Assembly (NCBI RefSeq): GCF_003182095.1
Contig: NZ_QGTJ01000006.1
Location: 62,001 to 126,000 of the forward strand
DNA: 64,000 nucleotides
Source of the DNA: Plasticicumulans acidivorans
GTDB taxonomy: Bacteria > Pseudomonadota > Gammaproteobacteria > Competibacterales > Competibacteraceae
Direction: 5' to 3'
Positions 18,495 to 29,300 of this stretch are shown one piece after another; within the stretch, counting starts at the first letter, position 1; every line of letters begins with the position of its first letter. Under the pieces are notes generated by a model. That model had not been told where the DNA came from and made no database searches. It saw nothing but the letters and a program-made list of their open reading frames with translations. Both the position numbers and the translations under genes were made by a program.

Positions 18495-20096
18495 ATGACG
18501 CTTCGTCCGCTGTCGCTTGCCGTTGCACTAGCCCTTCCCCTGTTCGTCGCACCGGCCGCACAGGCGGCAAAGACGCTGGTGTACTGCTCCGAAGGCAGCC
18601 CGGAAGGTTTCAACGCGCAGTTCTACACGGCCGGCACGACCTTCGATGCCGCCTCGCAGCCGATCTATAACCGCCTGGTCGAATTCGAGCGCGGGGCGAC
18701 GACGATCATCCCCGGGCTGGCCGAGTCCTGGGATATTTCGACCGACGGGCTGACCTACACCTTTCATCTGCGCAAGGGCGTGAAGTTCCACACCACCGCC
18801 GAGTTCAAGCCGACGCGCGATTTCAACGCCGACGACGTGCTGTTCTCCTTCCTGCGCCAGCTCGATCCGAATCACCCGTTCCACAAGGTGTCCGGCGGCA
18901 GCTACGAGTACTTCGAAGGCATGGGCATGCCCGAGGTCATCGACAAGGTCGAGAAGCTCGACGATTACACGGTGCGCTTTACGCTCAAGCGCGCGGAAGC
19001 GCCGTTCCTCGCCGATATCGCGATGGACTTCGCCTCGATCATGTCCGCCGAGTACGCCGACAAGATGATGAAGGCCGGCACGCCGGAGGTCATCGACTTC
19101 AAGCCGGTCGGCACCGGGCCGTTCCAGCTGGTCAACTACCAGAAGGACGCGGTGATCCGCTACAAGGCCAATCCCGACTACTGGCGCGGCAGGGCCAAGA
19201 TCGACAACCTGGTGTTTGCGATCACCCCGGATGCCTCGGTGCGCTACGCCAAGCTCGATGCCGGTGAATGCCAGGTGATGGCCTATCCGAACCCGGCCGA
19301 TCTCGACAAGATGGCCAAGGACCCGAAGATCAACCTGCTGCATCAGCCGGGGCTGAACATCGGCTACCTGTCGTTCAACGTCGAGAAGAAACCTTTCGAT
19401 GACGTGCGCGTGCGCCAGGCGCTGAACCTCGCCGTCAACAAGGCGGCGATCATCGAGGCGATCTACCAGGGCGCCGGCACCGTCGCCAAGAACCCGATCC
19501 CGCCGACCATCTGGTCGTACAACGACGCGGTCAAGGACTACCCCTACGATCCCGAGCAGGCGAAGAAGCTGCTGGCCGAGGCTGGTTACCCGAACGGCTT
19601 CGACACCGATCTGTGGGCGATGCCGGTGCAGCGGCCGTATAACCCTAACGCCCGGCGCATGGCCGAGATGATCCAGGCCGACTGGGCCAAGGTCGGCGTC
19701 AAGGCGAAGATCGTCAGCTACGAATGGGGCGAGTACCTCAAGCGGCTGAAGGCCGGCGATCACCAGACCGCGCTGATGGGCTGGACCGGCGACAACGGTG
19801 ACCCGGACAACTTCCTTGCCACGCTGCTGTCCTGCGACGCGGCGAAGAACGGCAGCAACTACTCGAAGTGGTGCTACGCGCCGTATGAGGAACTGATCAC
19901 CAAGGCGCGCAGCGTCAGCGACCTCGCCGAGCGCACCCGGCTCTACGAGCAGGCGCAGGTGGTGTTCAAGGAGCAGGCGCCGTGGATCACCATCGCCCAC
20001 TCGGTGGTCTACCAGCCAGTGCGCAAGGAAGTCGAAGACTTCCGCATCCATCCGTTCGGGCTGAACCTGTTCTACGGCGTCGATCTGAAGAAGTAA
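18495..20096 (+). CDS. dppA: Dipeptide ABC transporter periplasmic binding protein DppA
   Basis: Family 5 solute receptor for dipeptides (DppA may also bind heme in some species), 533 residues. The signal peptide is residues 1-26, ending AAQA before KTLVYCSEGSPEGFNAQF. The family signature GLAESWDISTDGLTYTFHLRKGVKFH follows. PVGTGPFQLVNY and DNGDPDNFLATLLSCDA are DppA-type blocks. The ATG at 18495 has CAGGAG 9 bases upstream; a frame back to 18417 is not a signal peptide. It is the first gene of dppABCDF, with 16 bp to dppB. Confidence 0.95.
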   Translation: MTLRPLSLAVALALPLFVAPAAQAAKTLVYCSEGSPEGFNAQFYTAGTTFDAASQPIYNRLVEFERGATTIIPGLAESWDISTDGLTYTFHLRKGVKFHTTAEFKPTRDFNADDVLFSFLRQLDPNHPFHKVSGGSYEYFEGMGMPEVIDKVEKLDDYTVRFTLKRAEAPFLADIAMDFASIMSAEYADKMMKAGTPEVIDFKPVGTGPFQLVNYQKDAVIRYKANPDYWRGRAKIDNLVFAITPDASVRYAKLDAGECQVMAYPNPADLDKMAKDPKINLLHQPGLNIGYLSFNVEKKPFDDVRVRQALNLAVNKAAIIEAIYQGAGTVAKNPIPPTIWSYNDAVKDYPYDPEQAKKLLAEAGYPNGFDTDLWAMPVQRPYNPNARRMAEMIQADWAKVGVKAKIVSYEWGEYLKRLKAGDHQTALMGWTGDNGDPDNFLATLLSCDAAKNGSNYSKWCYAPYEELITKARSVSDLAERTRLYEQAQVVFKEQAPWITIAHSVVYQPVRKEVEDFRIHPFGLNLFYGVDLKK

Positions 20097-20112
20097 GGCT
20101 GGGAGCGGATCG

Positions 20113-21123
20113 ATGCTGCTGTTCCTGTTGCGCCGCCTCGGCGTGCTGCTGCCGACCTTCATCGGCGTGACCGCGATCGCCTTCGCGCTGGTGCACCTGA
20201 TCCCCGGCGATCCGCTGGAGATGCTGGCCGGCGAGCGCGGCATGGACCCGCTGCGCCACGCCCGGCTGATGCACGAGATGGGCTTCGATCTGCCGCTGTG
20301 GCAGCAGTACATCGACTACATCGACAAGGTGCTGCACGGCGATCTCGGGCTGTCGATCAACACCCACCAGCCGGTGCTCGGCGAGTTCATGACGCTGTTC
20401 CCGGCCACCATCGAACTGTCGCTGTGCGCGATGGGCTTCGCCGTGCTGGTCGGCCTGCCGGCCGGCATGCTCGCGGCGGTGCGCCGCGGTACGCTGCTCG
20501 ATCATTCGGTGATGGGGCTGTCGCTGACCGGCTATTCGATGCCGATCTTCTGGTGGGCGCTGCTGCTGATCCTGCTGTTCTCGGTGCAGCTCGGCTGGAC
20601 GCCGGTGTCCGGGCGCATCTCGGTGATGTTCTGGGTCGAGCCGGTCACCGGCTTCATGCTCATCGACACGCTGCTTGCCGGCGACTGGGATGCCTTCTGG
20701 TCGGCGCTGCATCACCTGGTGCTGCCGGCGATCGTGCTTGGCACCATCCCGCTGGCGGTGATCGCGCGGATGACGCGCTCGTCGATGATGGAGGTGATCC
20801 GCGAGGACTACATCCGCGTCGCCCGCGCCAAGGGGCTGTCCCCGCAGCGGGTGATCTTCGTCCACGCGCTGCGCAACGCGCTGATCCCGGTGGTCACCGT
20901 CATCGGTCTGCAGACCGGCACGCTGCTCGCCGGCGCGATCCTCACCGAGACCATCTTCGCCTGGCCCGGCGTCGGCAAGTGGCTGATCGACTCGATCTCG
21001 CGCCGCGACTATCCGGCGGTGCAGGGCGGCATCCTGCTGGTGGCGGCGATCGTCATGCTGGTCAACCTGCTGGTCGATGTGCTCTACGGGCTCATCAACC
21101 CGCGCATCCGTCATGCGAGGTGA
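20113..21123 (+). CDS. dppB: Dipeptide ABC transporter permease DppB
   Basis: Inner-membrane permease, 336 residues, six helices. It has the N-terminal family pattern LLRRLGVLLPTFIGVTAIAFALVHLIPGDP, the periplasmic-side LSINTHQPV block and an EAA-type loop around VIREDYIRVARAKGLSPQRVIF. It forms the translocation pore with DppC and is preceded by dppA in the same operon. Confidence 0.95.
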   Translation: MLLFLLRRLGVLLPTFIGVTAIAFALVHLIPGDPLEMLAGERGMDPLRHARLMHEMGFDLPLWQQYIDYIDKVLHGDLGLSINTHQPVLGEFMTLFPATIELSLCAMGFAVLVGLPAGMLAAVRRGTLLDHSVMGLSLTGYSMPIFWWALLLILLFSVQLGWTPVSGRISVMFWVEPVTGFMLIDTLLAGDWDAFWSALHHLVLPAIVLGTIPLAVIARMTRSSMMEVIREDYIRVARAKGLSPQRVIFVHALRNALIPVVTVIGLQTGTLLAGAILTETIFAWPGVGKWLIDSISRRDYPAVQGGILLVAAIVMLVNLLVDVLYGLINPRIRHAR

Positions 21124-21127
21124 GGCG

Positions 21128-22012
21128 ATGAGCGCAGCCGATGAAGCCCTGGCGCCGCCGAGCCCGTGGCGCGAGAACTGGCGCCACTTCTGCTCCAATC
21201 CCGGCGCGCTGCTCGGCCTGCTGGTGATCGTGGTGCTGGTGCTGCTGGCCCTGCTGGCACCGTGGCTGGCGCCGCACGCGCCGAACGAACAGTTCCGCGA
21301 TGCGCTGCTGCTGCCGCCGAGCTGGGCCGGCGGCGACCCGCGTTTTCTGCTCGGTACCGACGACGTCGGCCGCGACATCCTGGCGCGGCTGATGTACGGC
21401 GCGCGCCTGTCGCTCGCCGTCGGCGCCATCGTGGTGACGCTGTCGCTCGCCATCGGCATCACGCTGGGCCTGATCGCCGGCTTTTTCCAGGGCGTGGTCG
21501 ACGGCCTGATCATGCGCCTGATGGACGTCATGCTGGCGCTGCCGAGCCTGCTGCTGGCGATCGCCATCGTCGCCATCCTCGGCCCGAGCCTGGTCAACGC
21601 GATGGTGGCGATCTCTGTCGTCGTGCTGCCGCACTACGTGCGCCTGACGCGGGCTTCGGTGATCGGCGAGCTGGCCAAGGACTACGTCGTCGCCAGCGAG
21701 GTCGCCGGTGCCGGGCTGTGGCGGCAGATGTTCGTCAACGTGCTGCCAAACTGCCTGGCGCCGCTGATCGTGCAGGCGACGCTGGGGTTTTCCTCGGCGA
21801 TCCTCGATGCCGCGGCGCTCGGCTTCCTCGGCCTCGGTGCCCAGCCGCCGACGCCGGAATGGGGCACGATGCTGGCCGATGCCCGCCAGTTCATCCAGCG
21901 CGCGTGGTGGGTGGTGACCTTTCCCGGGCTGGCGATCCTGATCACCGTGCTCGCCTTCAACCTGATGGGCGACGGGCTGCGCGATGCGCTCGACCCGCGC
22001 CTGAAGCGCTGA
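21128..22012 (+). CDS. dppC: Dipeptide ABC transporter permease DppC
   Basis: Second permease, 294 residues. Typical DppC/OppC blocks are [42 protein letters not shown] and the C-terminal [19 protein letters not shown]. The EAA region is [23 protein letters not shown]. The ATG at 21128 lies 4 bp after the dppB stop with GAGG before it, indicating translational coupling. Confidence 0.95.
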   Translation: MSAADEALAPPSPWRENWRHFCSNPGALLGLLVIVVLVLLALLAPWLAPHAPNEQFRDALLLPPSWAGGDPRFLLGTDDVGRDILARLMYGARLSLAVGAIVVTLSLAIGITLGLIAGFFQGVVDGLIMRLMDVMLALPSLLLAIAIVAILGPSLVNAMVAISVVVLPHYVRLTRASVIGELAKDYVVASEVAGAGLWRQMFVNVLPNCLAPLIVQATLGFSSAILDAAALGFLGLGAQPPTPEWGTMLADARQFIQRAWWVVTFPGLAILITVLAFNLMGDGLRDALDPRLKR

Positions 22013-22022
22013 GGGCGCGCGC

Positions 22023-23000
22023 ATGGCTCTGCTCGACATCGAAGACTTGAGCGTCGAATTCGGCACCGACGAGCGGCCGTTTCGCGCCGTCGACAATGTC
22101 TCGCTGCATCTGGAGCGCGGCGAGGTGCTCGGCGTGGTCGGTGAGTCCGGCTCCGGCAAATCGGTGACCTCGCTGGCGCTGATGGGACTGATCGACTTCC
22201 CCGGCCGGGTGCGCGCCGCGCGCCTGGAGTTCGCCGGCGAGGACGTGCTGGCGCTGCCCGAGCGAGCGCGCCGGCGGCTGATCGGCAAGGACATCGCGAT
22301 GGTGTTCCAGGACCCGATGGGCAGCCTCGACCCCTGTTACACGGTCGGCTACCAGATCATGGAGACGCTCGCTGCGCACCAGGGCGGCAGCCGCCGCGAG
22401 CGGCGCCGGCGCACGCTGGAGCTGCTGGAGCAGGTCGGCATCCCCGATCCGACGGCGCGCTTTTCCGCCTATCCGCACCAGCTCTCCGGCGGCATGAGCC
22501 AGCGCGTGGTGATCGCCATGGCGATCGCCTGCAACCCGGCGCTGCTGATCGCCGACGAGCCGACCACCGCGCTGGATGTGACCATCCAGGCGCAGATCCT
22601 CGATCTGCTCGCCGAGCTGCAGGCACGCAACCGCATGGGGCTGATCCTGATCACCCACGACCTCGCCGTGGTCGCCGAAACCTGTCAGCGCATCGTCGTC
22701 ATGTACGCCGGGCAGATCGTCGAGGAAGGCGCGGTCGCCGAGGTGTTCGCCGCGCCGCTGCACCCGTACACCGCGGCCTTGCTGGCCTCGCTGCCCGAGC
22801 GCAGCCAGGGCCGCGAGCTGTATGCGCTGCCCGGCGTCGTGCCCGGGCAGTACGACCGGCCGCAGGGCTGCCTGCTCAACCCGCGCTGCCCGCACGCCAG
22901 CGAACACTGCCGGCAGGCGGCGCCGGCGCTGCGCACACTCGATCAGCGCCGGGTGCGCTGCCACACACCGCTGGATGCCGCCGGGAGGCCGCAGTCATGA
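22023..23000 (+). CDS. dppD: Dipeptide ABC transporter ATP-binding protein DppD
   Basis: ATPase of the importer, 325 residues. Walker A is [11 protein letters not shown], the signature [15 protein letters not shown] and Walker [15 protein letters not shown]. The C-terminal oligopeptide/dipeptide extension has the cysteine pattern [16 protein letters not shown], which in related subunits binds an iron-sulfur cluster or metal. The stop overlaps the dppF start by 4 bp. Confidence 0.95.
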   Translation: MALLDIEDLSVEFGTDERPFRAVDNVSLHLERGEVLGVVGESGSGKSVTSLALMGLIDFPGRVRAARLEFAGEDVLALPERARRRLIGKDIAMVFQDPMGSLDPCYTVGYQIMETLAAHQGGSRRERRRRTLELLEQVGIPDPTARFSAYPHQLSGGMSQRVVIAMAIACNPALLIADEPTTALDVTIQAQILDLLAELQARNRMGLILITHDLAVVAETCQRIVVMYAGQIVEEGAVAEVFAAPLHPYTAALLASLPERSQGRELYALPGVVPGQYDRPQGCLLNPRCPHASEHCRQAAPALRTLDQRRVRCHTPLDAAGRPQS

Positions 23001-23989
23001 GTGCGATCCTGGCGGCCGACGCGCCGGCACCGGTGCTCGAAGCCATCGAGCTGCGCCGTTACTACAGTGTGCGCCGCGGCCTGTGGCGCCCGGCGCAGAC
23101 GGTGCGTGCGCTCGACGGCGTGTCCTTCGCGCTGCCGGCCGGGCGCACGCTGGCTGTGGTCGGTGAATCCGGCTGTGGCAAATCGACGCTGGCGCGGCAG
23201 CTGACGCTGATCGAGACGCCGAGCGCCGGCGAGCTGCGCCTGCTCGGCGAGGACTGCGCGCAGGCCTCGCGCGAGGAGCGCCGGCTGGCGCGGCGCAAAG
23301 TGCAGATGGTGTTCCAGAACCCCTACGGCTCGCTCAACCCGCGCCAGACCATCGGCCGCATCCTCGCCGAGCCGCTGGTCATCAACACCCGCCTCGGGGC
23401 CGGCGAGCGCGAGGCGCGTGTGCGGGCACTGATGGAGCGCGTCGGCCTGCGCCCGGAGCACTACGGCCGCTATCCGCACATGTTCAGCGGCGGCCAGCGC
23501 CAGCGCGTGGCGATCGCGCGGGCGCTGATGCTGCGCCCGGCGGTGGTGGTCGCCGACGAGCCGGTGTCGGCGCTCGACGTCTCGATCCAGGCACAGGTGC
23601 TCAATCTGCTGCGCGAGCTGCAGGACGAGATGGGCGTGGCCTACGTGTTCATCTCCCACGATCTCGCGGTGGTGCACCACATCGCCGATGAGGTGCTGGT
23701 GATGTACCTCGGCCGGCCGGTGGAGCAGGGCACGGCAGCCGAGGTGTTCGCGCGGCCGCTGCACCCGTACAGCCGGGCGCTGCTGGCCGCCGCGCCGCGG
23801 CTCGCCGCCGGCCGCCAGCGCGGCGAGGCGCTGCACGGCGAGCTGCCGTCGCCGCTCGATCCGCCGGCCGGCTGCGCCTTTCATACCCGCTGTCCGCACG
23901 CCACCGGCGAGTGCGCACAGCAGCGCCCGGCGCTGCGGCCGCTCGGCGAGCGGCTCGTCGCCTGCCATCATGTCGAGCGCATCGGCTGA
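22997..23989 (+). CDS. dppF: Dipeptide ABC transporter ATP-binding protein DppF
   Basis: Second ATPase, 330 residues. Walker A is [13 protein letters not shown], the signature [15 protein letters not shown] and Walker [15 protein letters not shown]. The C-terminal cysteine motif [14 protein letters not shown] matches DppF/OppF. It overlaps dppD by 4 bp, so the five dpp genes form one tightly coupled operon. It ends 27 bp before the LysR-type gene. Confidence 0.95.
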   Translation: MSAILAADAPAPVLEAIELRRYYSVRRGLWRPAQTVRALDGVSFALPAGRTLAVVGESGCGKSTLARQLTLIETPSAGELRLLGEDCAQASREERRLARRKVQMVFQNPYGSLNPRQTIGRILAEPLVINTRLGAGEREARVRALMERVGLRPEHYGRYPHMFSGGQRQRVAIARALMLRPAVVVADEPVSALDVSIQAQVLNLLRELQDEMGVAYVFISHDLAVVHHIADEVLVMYLGRPVEQGTAAEVFARPLHPYSRALLAAAPRLAAGRQRGEALHGELPSPLDPPAGCAFHTRCPHATGECAQQRPALRPLGERLVACHHVERIG

Positions 23990-24016
23990 GCCGCCCTTTC
24001 CCATGGATTCGCCACA

Positions 24017-24847
24017 ATGGATTCGCAACTGCTGCGCACCTTTCTGGAGGTGGCGCGTACCCGTCATTTCGGCCGTGCGGCCGGCAATCTCTACCTGACG
24101 CAGTCCGCGGTCAGCGCCCGCATCCGCCAGCTCGAAGAAGCGGTCGGCGCGGCGCTGCTCGAACGCAACCGCCGCGAAGTGCGCCTGACCGCGGCTGGCG
24201 AGCGCTTTGCCCGCCACGCCGCGCAGCTGCTGGTGGCGTGGACGCGCGCCTGCGAGGACGTGCAGCGCGGCGAGGACGCCGTCAGCATCGGCTGCGGGGC
24301 GCCGGCCGGGCTGTGGGAGCGGCCGCTCGGCGACTGGCTGGCGCGGCTGAGCCTGTATTACGGCCAGCTGGCGCTGAACGCTGAGGCGCAGAGTGCCGAG
24401 GTGGTGCTGCGCCGACTCGGTGAGGGGGCACTCGACCTGGCCTTCGTCTGCGAGCCGCCGACGCTGGACGGCTGCACGCTGCGCGAGGTGGCGCGCTGCC
24501 GGCTGCGGCTGGTGTCGACACGGGCCGACTGCACGCCGCCGGAGGCGCTCGGCGAGGGCTTCGTGCTGATCGACTGGGGGGTGAGTCTGCAGGCCGAGCT
24601 GCGCCGGCACTTCGCCGAGATGCCGACGCCGCGGCTGCGGGTCGCCACCGGACGCCAGGCGCTGTACCACCTGCGCCAGTGCGGCGGCGCGGCCTACGTC
24701 GAAGAGACGCTGGCGGCGCGCGGCTGCGGCGAGGGCGGGCTGTACGAGGTGGCCGGGGCGCCGGTGCTGGAGCGGCAGGTGTATGCGGTGTATGCGTTTG
24801 CCAACGCGCGCATCGTGCTGCTCGAACAGATGCTCGGGGAATTCTGA
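24017..24847 (+). CDS. LysR-type transcriptional regulator, HdfR-like
   Basis: A 276-residue DNA-binding regulator. The winged helix-turn-helix is at the N-terminus: LLRTFLEVARTRHFGRAAGNLYLTQ, then SAVSARIRQLEEAVG, closely following the HdfR pattern. The effector domain (residues 90-276) is somewhat short and contains several cysteines. It is co-directional with dppF (27-bp gap) and may be part of the same transcript. LysR regulators are more often divergent from their targets, so control of dpp is not implied. Confidence 0.88.
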   Translation: MDSQLLRTFLEVARTRHFGRAAGNLYLTQSAVSARIRQLEEAVGAALLERNRREVRLTAAGERFARHAAQLLVAWTRACEDVQRGEDAVSIGCGAPAGLWERPLGDWLARLSLYYGQLALNAEAQSAEVVLRRLGEGALDLAFVCEPPTLDGCTLREVARCRLRLVSTRADCTPPEALGEGFVLIDWGVSLQAELRRHFAEMPTPRLRVATGRQALYHLRQCGGAAYVEETLAARGCGEGGLYEVAGAPVLERQVYAVYAFANARIVLLEQMLGEF

Positions 24848-24848
24848 A

Positions 24849-24875
24849 GGCGCGGCCGGAGGGGCGGACCGCGCC
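24849..24875. terminator. GC hairpin between convergent genes
   Basis: GGCGCGG (24849-24855) and its complement CCGCGCC (24869-24875) flank a 13-base loop between the LysR gene and the PA3496-family gene, which converge. No T-run is seen. A weak candidate. Confidence 0.3.
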
Positions 24876-24883
24876 GGGCGGGG

Positions 24884-25090
24884 TCAGATCTGCAGATTCT
24901 TCGGATCGTCGTCGAAGGTGAAGTCTTCGAGGTGACGGCGCAGTTCGCGCAGTTCGCGATGGCGTTCGATCGAGCGCCAGGCTTTCGAGGTGCCGCCGCT
25001 GCTCGCCACCGGTGGCGTGGCTTCGGCGGGCGCTTCGCTGCTGCCTTCGTCGTCGACGATGTCCTCTTCCGAATTGAATTTCTCGCGCAT
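24884..25090 (-). CDS. PA3496-family small protein
   Basis: A 68-residue, highly charged protein. It ends ERHRELRELRRHLEDFTFDDD, close to the R-R-x-L-E-x-Y/F-x-F-D ending of the PA3496 family. The ATG at 25090 has TGGGAGT upstream on the minus strand. The name used for the family (putative envelope integrity) is weakly supported. The long open frame upstream to 26125 is only a shadow of msrP. Confidence 0.7.
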   Translation of the reverse strand: MREKFNSEEDIVDDEGSSEAPAEATPPVASSGGTSKAWRSIERHRELRELRRHLEDFTFDDDPKNLQI

Positions 25091-25309
25091 GTTCACACTC
25101 CTGGGAGAGCCTGTAGCGGAACGCTGGAGCCGGGCGGTTCGATTGTGATGAAGGTGCCGTCCTGAACTCCAGGGTGCGCGGTTTATACGGATATTCACCC
25201 GGTGTTTGAAATCACAAATTTCGATCGAACGATTAAAAACTTCGATGGAATCCGGATGCGCGCAGGCTGCGTATATCCAGGGGATTCCTCTGTCGCCGAG
25301 TATGCCGCC

Positions 25310-26254
25310 ATGCTGATTCGCCGCCCTGCCGATGTCGTTCCCTCCGAGATCACATCGAAGTCCTTGTTTGAACAGCGCCGGCGTTTTCTCAAGCTGGCGG
25401 CCGCCGGTGCTGCGCTCAGCGTGCTGCCGGCAGTGGCGCCGCGTCGGGCCTGGTCCGCAGAGAAGCTCGCCGCGGTGGTGCCGAGCGCCTACAAGGTCGA
25501 CGAGCCGCTGACGCCGTACGAATCGGTGACCGGTTACAACAATTTCTACGAGTTCGGCACCGGCAAGGGCGACCCGGCGCGCTATGCCGGCAGCCTGCAC
25601 ACGCGGCCGTGGACGGTCAGCGTCGAGGGCGCCTGCGAAAAGCCCGGCCGCTACGACGTCGACGAGCTGATCAAGGGACTGGCGGTCGAGGAACGCATCT
25701 ACCGCCTGCGCTGCGTCGAAGCCTGGTCGATGGTGATCCCGTGGAACGGCGTGCCGCTGGGCAAGGTGCTGCAGCGCCTGCAGCCGACCGCGGCCGCCAA
25801 GTACGTCGAGTTCGTTACGCTGCACGACCCGCAGCAGATGCCGGGTCAGCGTATCCCGGTGCTGGAATGGCCGTACCGCGAGGGCCTGCGCATGGACGAG
25901 GCGCTGCATCCGCTGACACTGCTCGCCGTCGGCGTTTACGGCGAGGTGCTGCCGAACCAGAACGGCGCACCGCTGCGCCTGGTGGTGCCGTGGAAGTACG
26001 GCTTCAAGAGCGTGAAGTCGATCGTCGCCATCCGCTTCAGCGAGACCCTGCCGCCGACCAGCTGGAATCTGGCCGCGCCCGACGAGTACGGCTTCTACGC
26101 CAACGTCAATCCGGAGGTCGATCACCCGCGCTGGAGCCAGCGGCGCGAGCGGCGCATCGGCGAATGGCTCAAGCGCGACACGCTGCCGTTCAACGGCTAC
26201 GCCGAGCAGGTGGCGAGCCTGTACAGCGGCATGGATCTGCGCCGCTTTTTCTGA
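25310..26254 (+). CDS. msrP: Periplasmic methionine sulfoxide reductase catalytic subunit MsrP (YedY)
   Basis: Molybdopterin enzyme that reduces methionine sulfoxide in periplasmic proteins. It has 314 residues. The Tat signal is [11 protein letters not shown] (residues 23-33). [15 protein letters not shown] at the start is typical of MsrP. Cys135 in [11 protein letters not shown] is the molybdenum ligand. Later blocks [24 protein letters not shown] and HPRWSQ are diagnostic. The ATG at 25310 is chosen on these grounds over 25202. The usual partner gene msrQ, for the haem membrane subunit, is not adjacent. moaA for its cofactor is in this window at 44963. Confidence 0.93.
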   Translation: MLIRRPADVVPSEITSKSLFEQRRRFLKLAAAGAALSVLPAVAPRRAWSAEKLAAVVPSAYKVDEPLTPYESVTGYNNFYEFGTGKGDPARYAGSLHTRPWTVSVEGACEKPGRYDVDELIKGLAVEERIYRLRCVEAWSMVIPWNGVPLGKVLQRLQPTAAAKYVEFVTLHDPQQMPGQRIPVLEWPYREGLRMDEALHPLTLLAVGVYGEVLPNQNGAPLRLVVPWKYGFKSVKSIVAIRFSETLPPTSWNLAAPDEYGFYANVNPEVDHPRWSQRRERRIGEWLKRDTLPFNGYAEQVASLYSGMDLRRFF

Positions 26255-26349
26255 CGGGCGGTGCTGGCGCCGCGCGTTCAGCCTCGACTAAGGATCAGCG
26301 GCGCGGCATGGGGTAATGTGGCGCTCTCCGTCGCCAGCGTCGTTCGCCC

Positions 26350-29300
26350 ATGCCCATGCATCTGCTGTCCACGCTCCTGCGCCTGCTGCTGTGCGGCGGC
26401 TTGCTCATCGGCCTGCCGGCACTGGCGCAGACCTCGGGCACGCCGGCCGATACCACGCTGGCGGCACCGACGGTCGATCCGGCGAAGTCTGCCGAACGCA
26501 TCGCCACCCGCGCACAGGCGCTGCAGGATGCGCGTGTCGCCACCGAGCGCCAGCGCCTGGAGGTGCAGGCCCTGCAGAGCGACATGGCCTGGCGCCTCGG
26601 CGAGCTGAAGGCGCAGCCGGTGAAGGCCGATCAGGTCGAGCAGGCACGGGTGCAGCTCAGTACCACGACGCTCAAGCGCGACGATCTGCGCGCCGATCAG
26701 ACCAACTCCGAGCAGCGCCTGAAGACGCTGGATCAGGCAATCCGCGACCTCGAAAGCCGCGAGCAGCTGCTGCGCAATCCGCTGCAGCCGGTGCCGGGCG
26801 GCGCCGACCGCGATGCCCTGCTCAGTCAGGTGCAGGCCGACCTCACGCAGCAGCGCGCCGAGCAGGATCTCGAACGCCAGCATCTCGAACAGATCAAGGC
26901 GCAGGCCGATGTCGTCGAGCAGCGCCGGCAGCTCGACGAGCAGTGGTTCAACGCCGTGCAGGAGGCGTTTCGTCAGCAGCAGACGGTCAGTCGTCAGGAA
27001 GCGCAGATCGACATCGAGGCCTCGTTGCAGCGGGCGCAGCAGGCGGCCACCGATCGTGCCGCGCAGCTCGCCGAACAGCTGGTGCGCGAGCGCGACACGC
27101 TGCCGGACTGGCGCCGTGCGCAGCTCGAACTGCAGAGCCAGATCGAGAGCGAGCGCGCCCAGCTGCTCGGCAACGACATGCACCTGACCCGCATCGACAG
27201 CGCGCTCGCCGAGCTGCGCGATGCCGCCGAGGGGCAGGCGCAGAACTTCAACGCTGACACGCTGCGCAGCGCGCTCGATCGGGCTCACGAACTGCGCGAT
27301 ACGCTCAGTGCGGCGGCGGCGCTGATCGAGCGCAAGCTCAAGCTGTATGCCGAGCGCCAGCAGCTGCTCGAAAAACAGCCGCTCAGCGGCGACGCGGCCA
27401 AAGCCCGCGACGACAGCCTGCGCCTGCTGGCGCTGCTGCAGCAGGAAACCGAGCAGCGCAAGCAGCGCGTCGCCGGCGCCATCGATGCGCTCGATCCGCT
27501 GATCGCGCGCATCGAACAGCAATACCGCGACGGCCTGCGTCGCGATCTGCTGGAGCGGCGCCAGTTCCCGCATTCCCTCGACGTCTGGCGTACGCTGCTC
27601 GGCCAGCTGGCGGCGGTGCCGCAGCAGATCGGCATCCAGATCCGCTTGTCGGTGCAGTCGGCGGTGCGCACGCTGTTCGCCGCCGATGCGCTGGTGTGGG
27701 GCGGGCTGTTGCTGGCCAGTGCGCTGATCGCGGTCGGCCTGCTGCGCGTGCGGCGCTGGGCGAGCCGGGTGCTGGAGCGCTTCAACGAGGGCATCGGCGG
27801 ACCGTTCAGCGGCCAGTTCATCCGCATCATGCTGTCGCTGATGCGGCGCAACCTGGTGGGCCTGAGCATCGCCCTGCTGCTGCTCGGGGTGCTGTGGGTC
27901 GGCGGCATGCCGCAGCCGGCGTTCGGTATCCTCGCCACGCTGGTGCTGCTGTGGCATGCGATCAAGGCACCGGTCGAGGTGTGCTGGCTGCTGCTGGCGG
28001 CACCGCATCTGGACCCGGAGCAGCGCCGCCCGAAACTGTTTCGCGGCCTGGCGGCGGCGCTGATCGGCGGCGGTCTGGTGGCGGCGGTGACGCTGATCGC
28101 GCACCTGATCGAGCTGCAGCCGGAGCTGCTCGATGTCTTCGACCGGCTGTTCATGATCGTGCTGCTGACGGCCGCCCACGCCTCACTGCATGCGCGCGCG
28201 CTGCTGATCGAGCGGGTCGACGCCGAGCTGCGCGGCCGTTACTGGATGGCGATGCTGCGCCTGGGCACGCTGCTGCTGCCGGTGACGATGCTGCTGACCG
28301 CGGCGGCTGGCCTGAGCGGTTACATCAACCTGGCCTGGCGCATGGCCTGGTACCTCGGCTGCTGCGTCACCATCCTGTTCATCTGGCTGATCGCCCGCCG
28401 TCTGCTGGTCGATCTGTTTGCCCAGCTGGCTGATTACGCCATCGTGCGTCTCGGTTACGGCCAGCTGCTGACCGGGGAACTGCTGCGCCCGTTCGAGCGC
28501 CTCGCGCACCTGCTGCTGATCGCCGGCGCCGGCTGGCTGGGGCTGGGCGTGCTGGAATGGACCGGCGACTTTGCCGTGCGCGACTGGTTCGTGCACCAGC
28601 TGACGCGGCCGCTGTTCACCATCGTCGGTCTGTCGGTCAGCCTCTACACGCTGGTGGCAGTGGCGGTGACGACGGCCGTGGTGTTCTGGTTCGCGCAGTG
28701 GGCGCGGGCGTTCAGCTACCGCTGGCTGTTCGGCAGCGTGATTGATGCCGGTGTGCGCAACAGCCTGTCGGTGTTCACGCAGTATTTCGTCGTACTGGTC
28801 GGCGTGCTGACCGCGCTCAACGTGCTCGGCATCGACCTGACCGCTTTTGCCGTGTTCGCCGGCGCCGTCGGTGTCGGTATCGGTCTCGGTCTGCAGGGCA
28901 TCGCCAACAATTTCATCAGCGGTCTGCTGCTGCTGATCGAACGGCCGCTGCGCAGTGGTGACACGGTGAAGATCGGCGGTGAAGAAGGTGAGATCCGCCG
29001 CATCGGCATGCGCTCGCTGACGCTGAAGACCTTCGACAACCTTGAGGTCATCATCCCCAATGCCGATGTCATCGGCAGCGCCTTCACCAACTGGACGCAC
29101 AGCGACAACGTCATCCGCACCGTGCTGTATTTCGGCGTCAGCTACGACGCCGATCCGCACAAGGTCAAAGTCCTGCTGGAGCGGGTGGTGCAGCTGCACC
29201 CGGCGGTGCTGCGTGATCCGCCGTCGCTGGTGCTGCTGTGGGAGTTCGCCGATTCAGCCGTGCAGTTCCGGGTGCAGTACTACGTCGACATGAGCCGCTC

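Noticed and set aside
18528-20312. 594-codon minus-strand frame opposite dppA
   Set aside because: Shadow of dppA; no recognisable motif and implausible composition.
26278-28179. 633-codon minus-strand frame opposite the mechanosensitive channel gene
   Set aside because: Antisense shadow with Gln/Arg-rich low-complexity translation.
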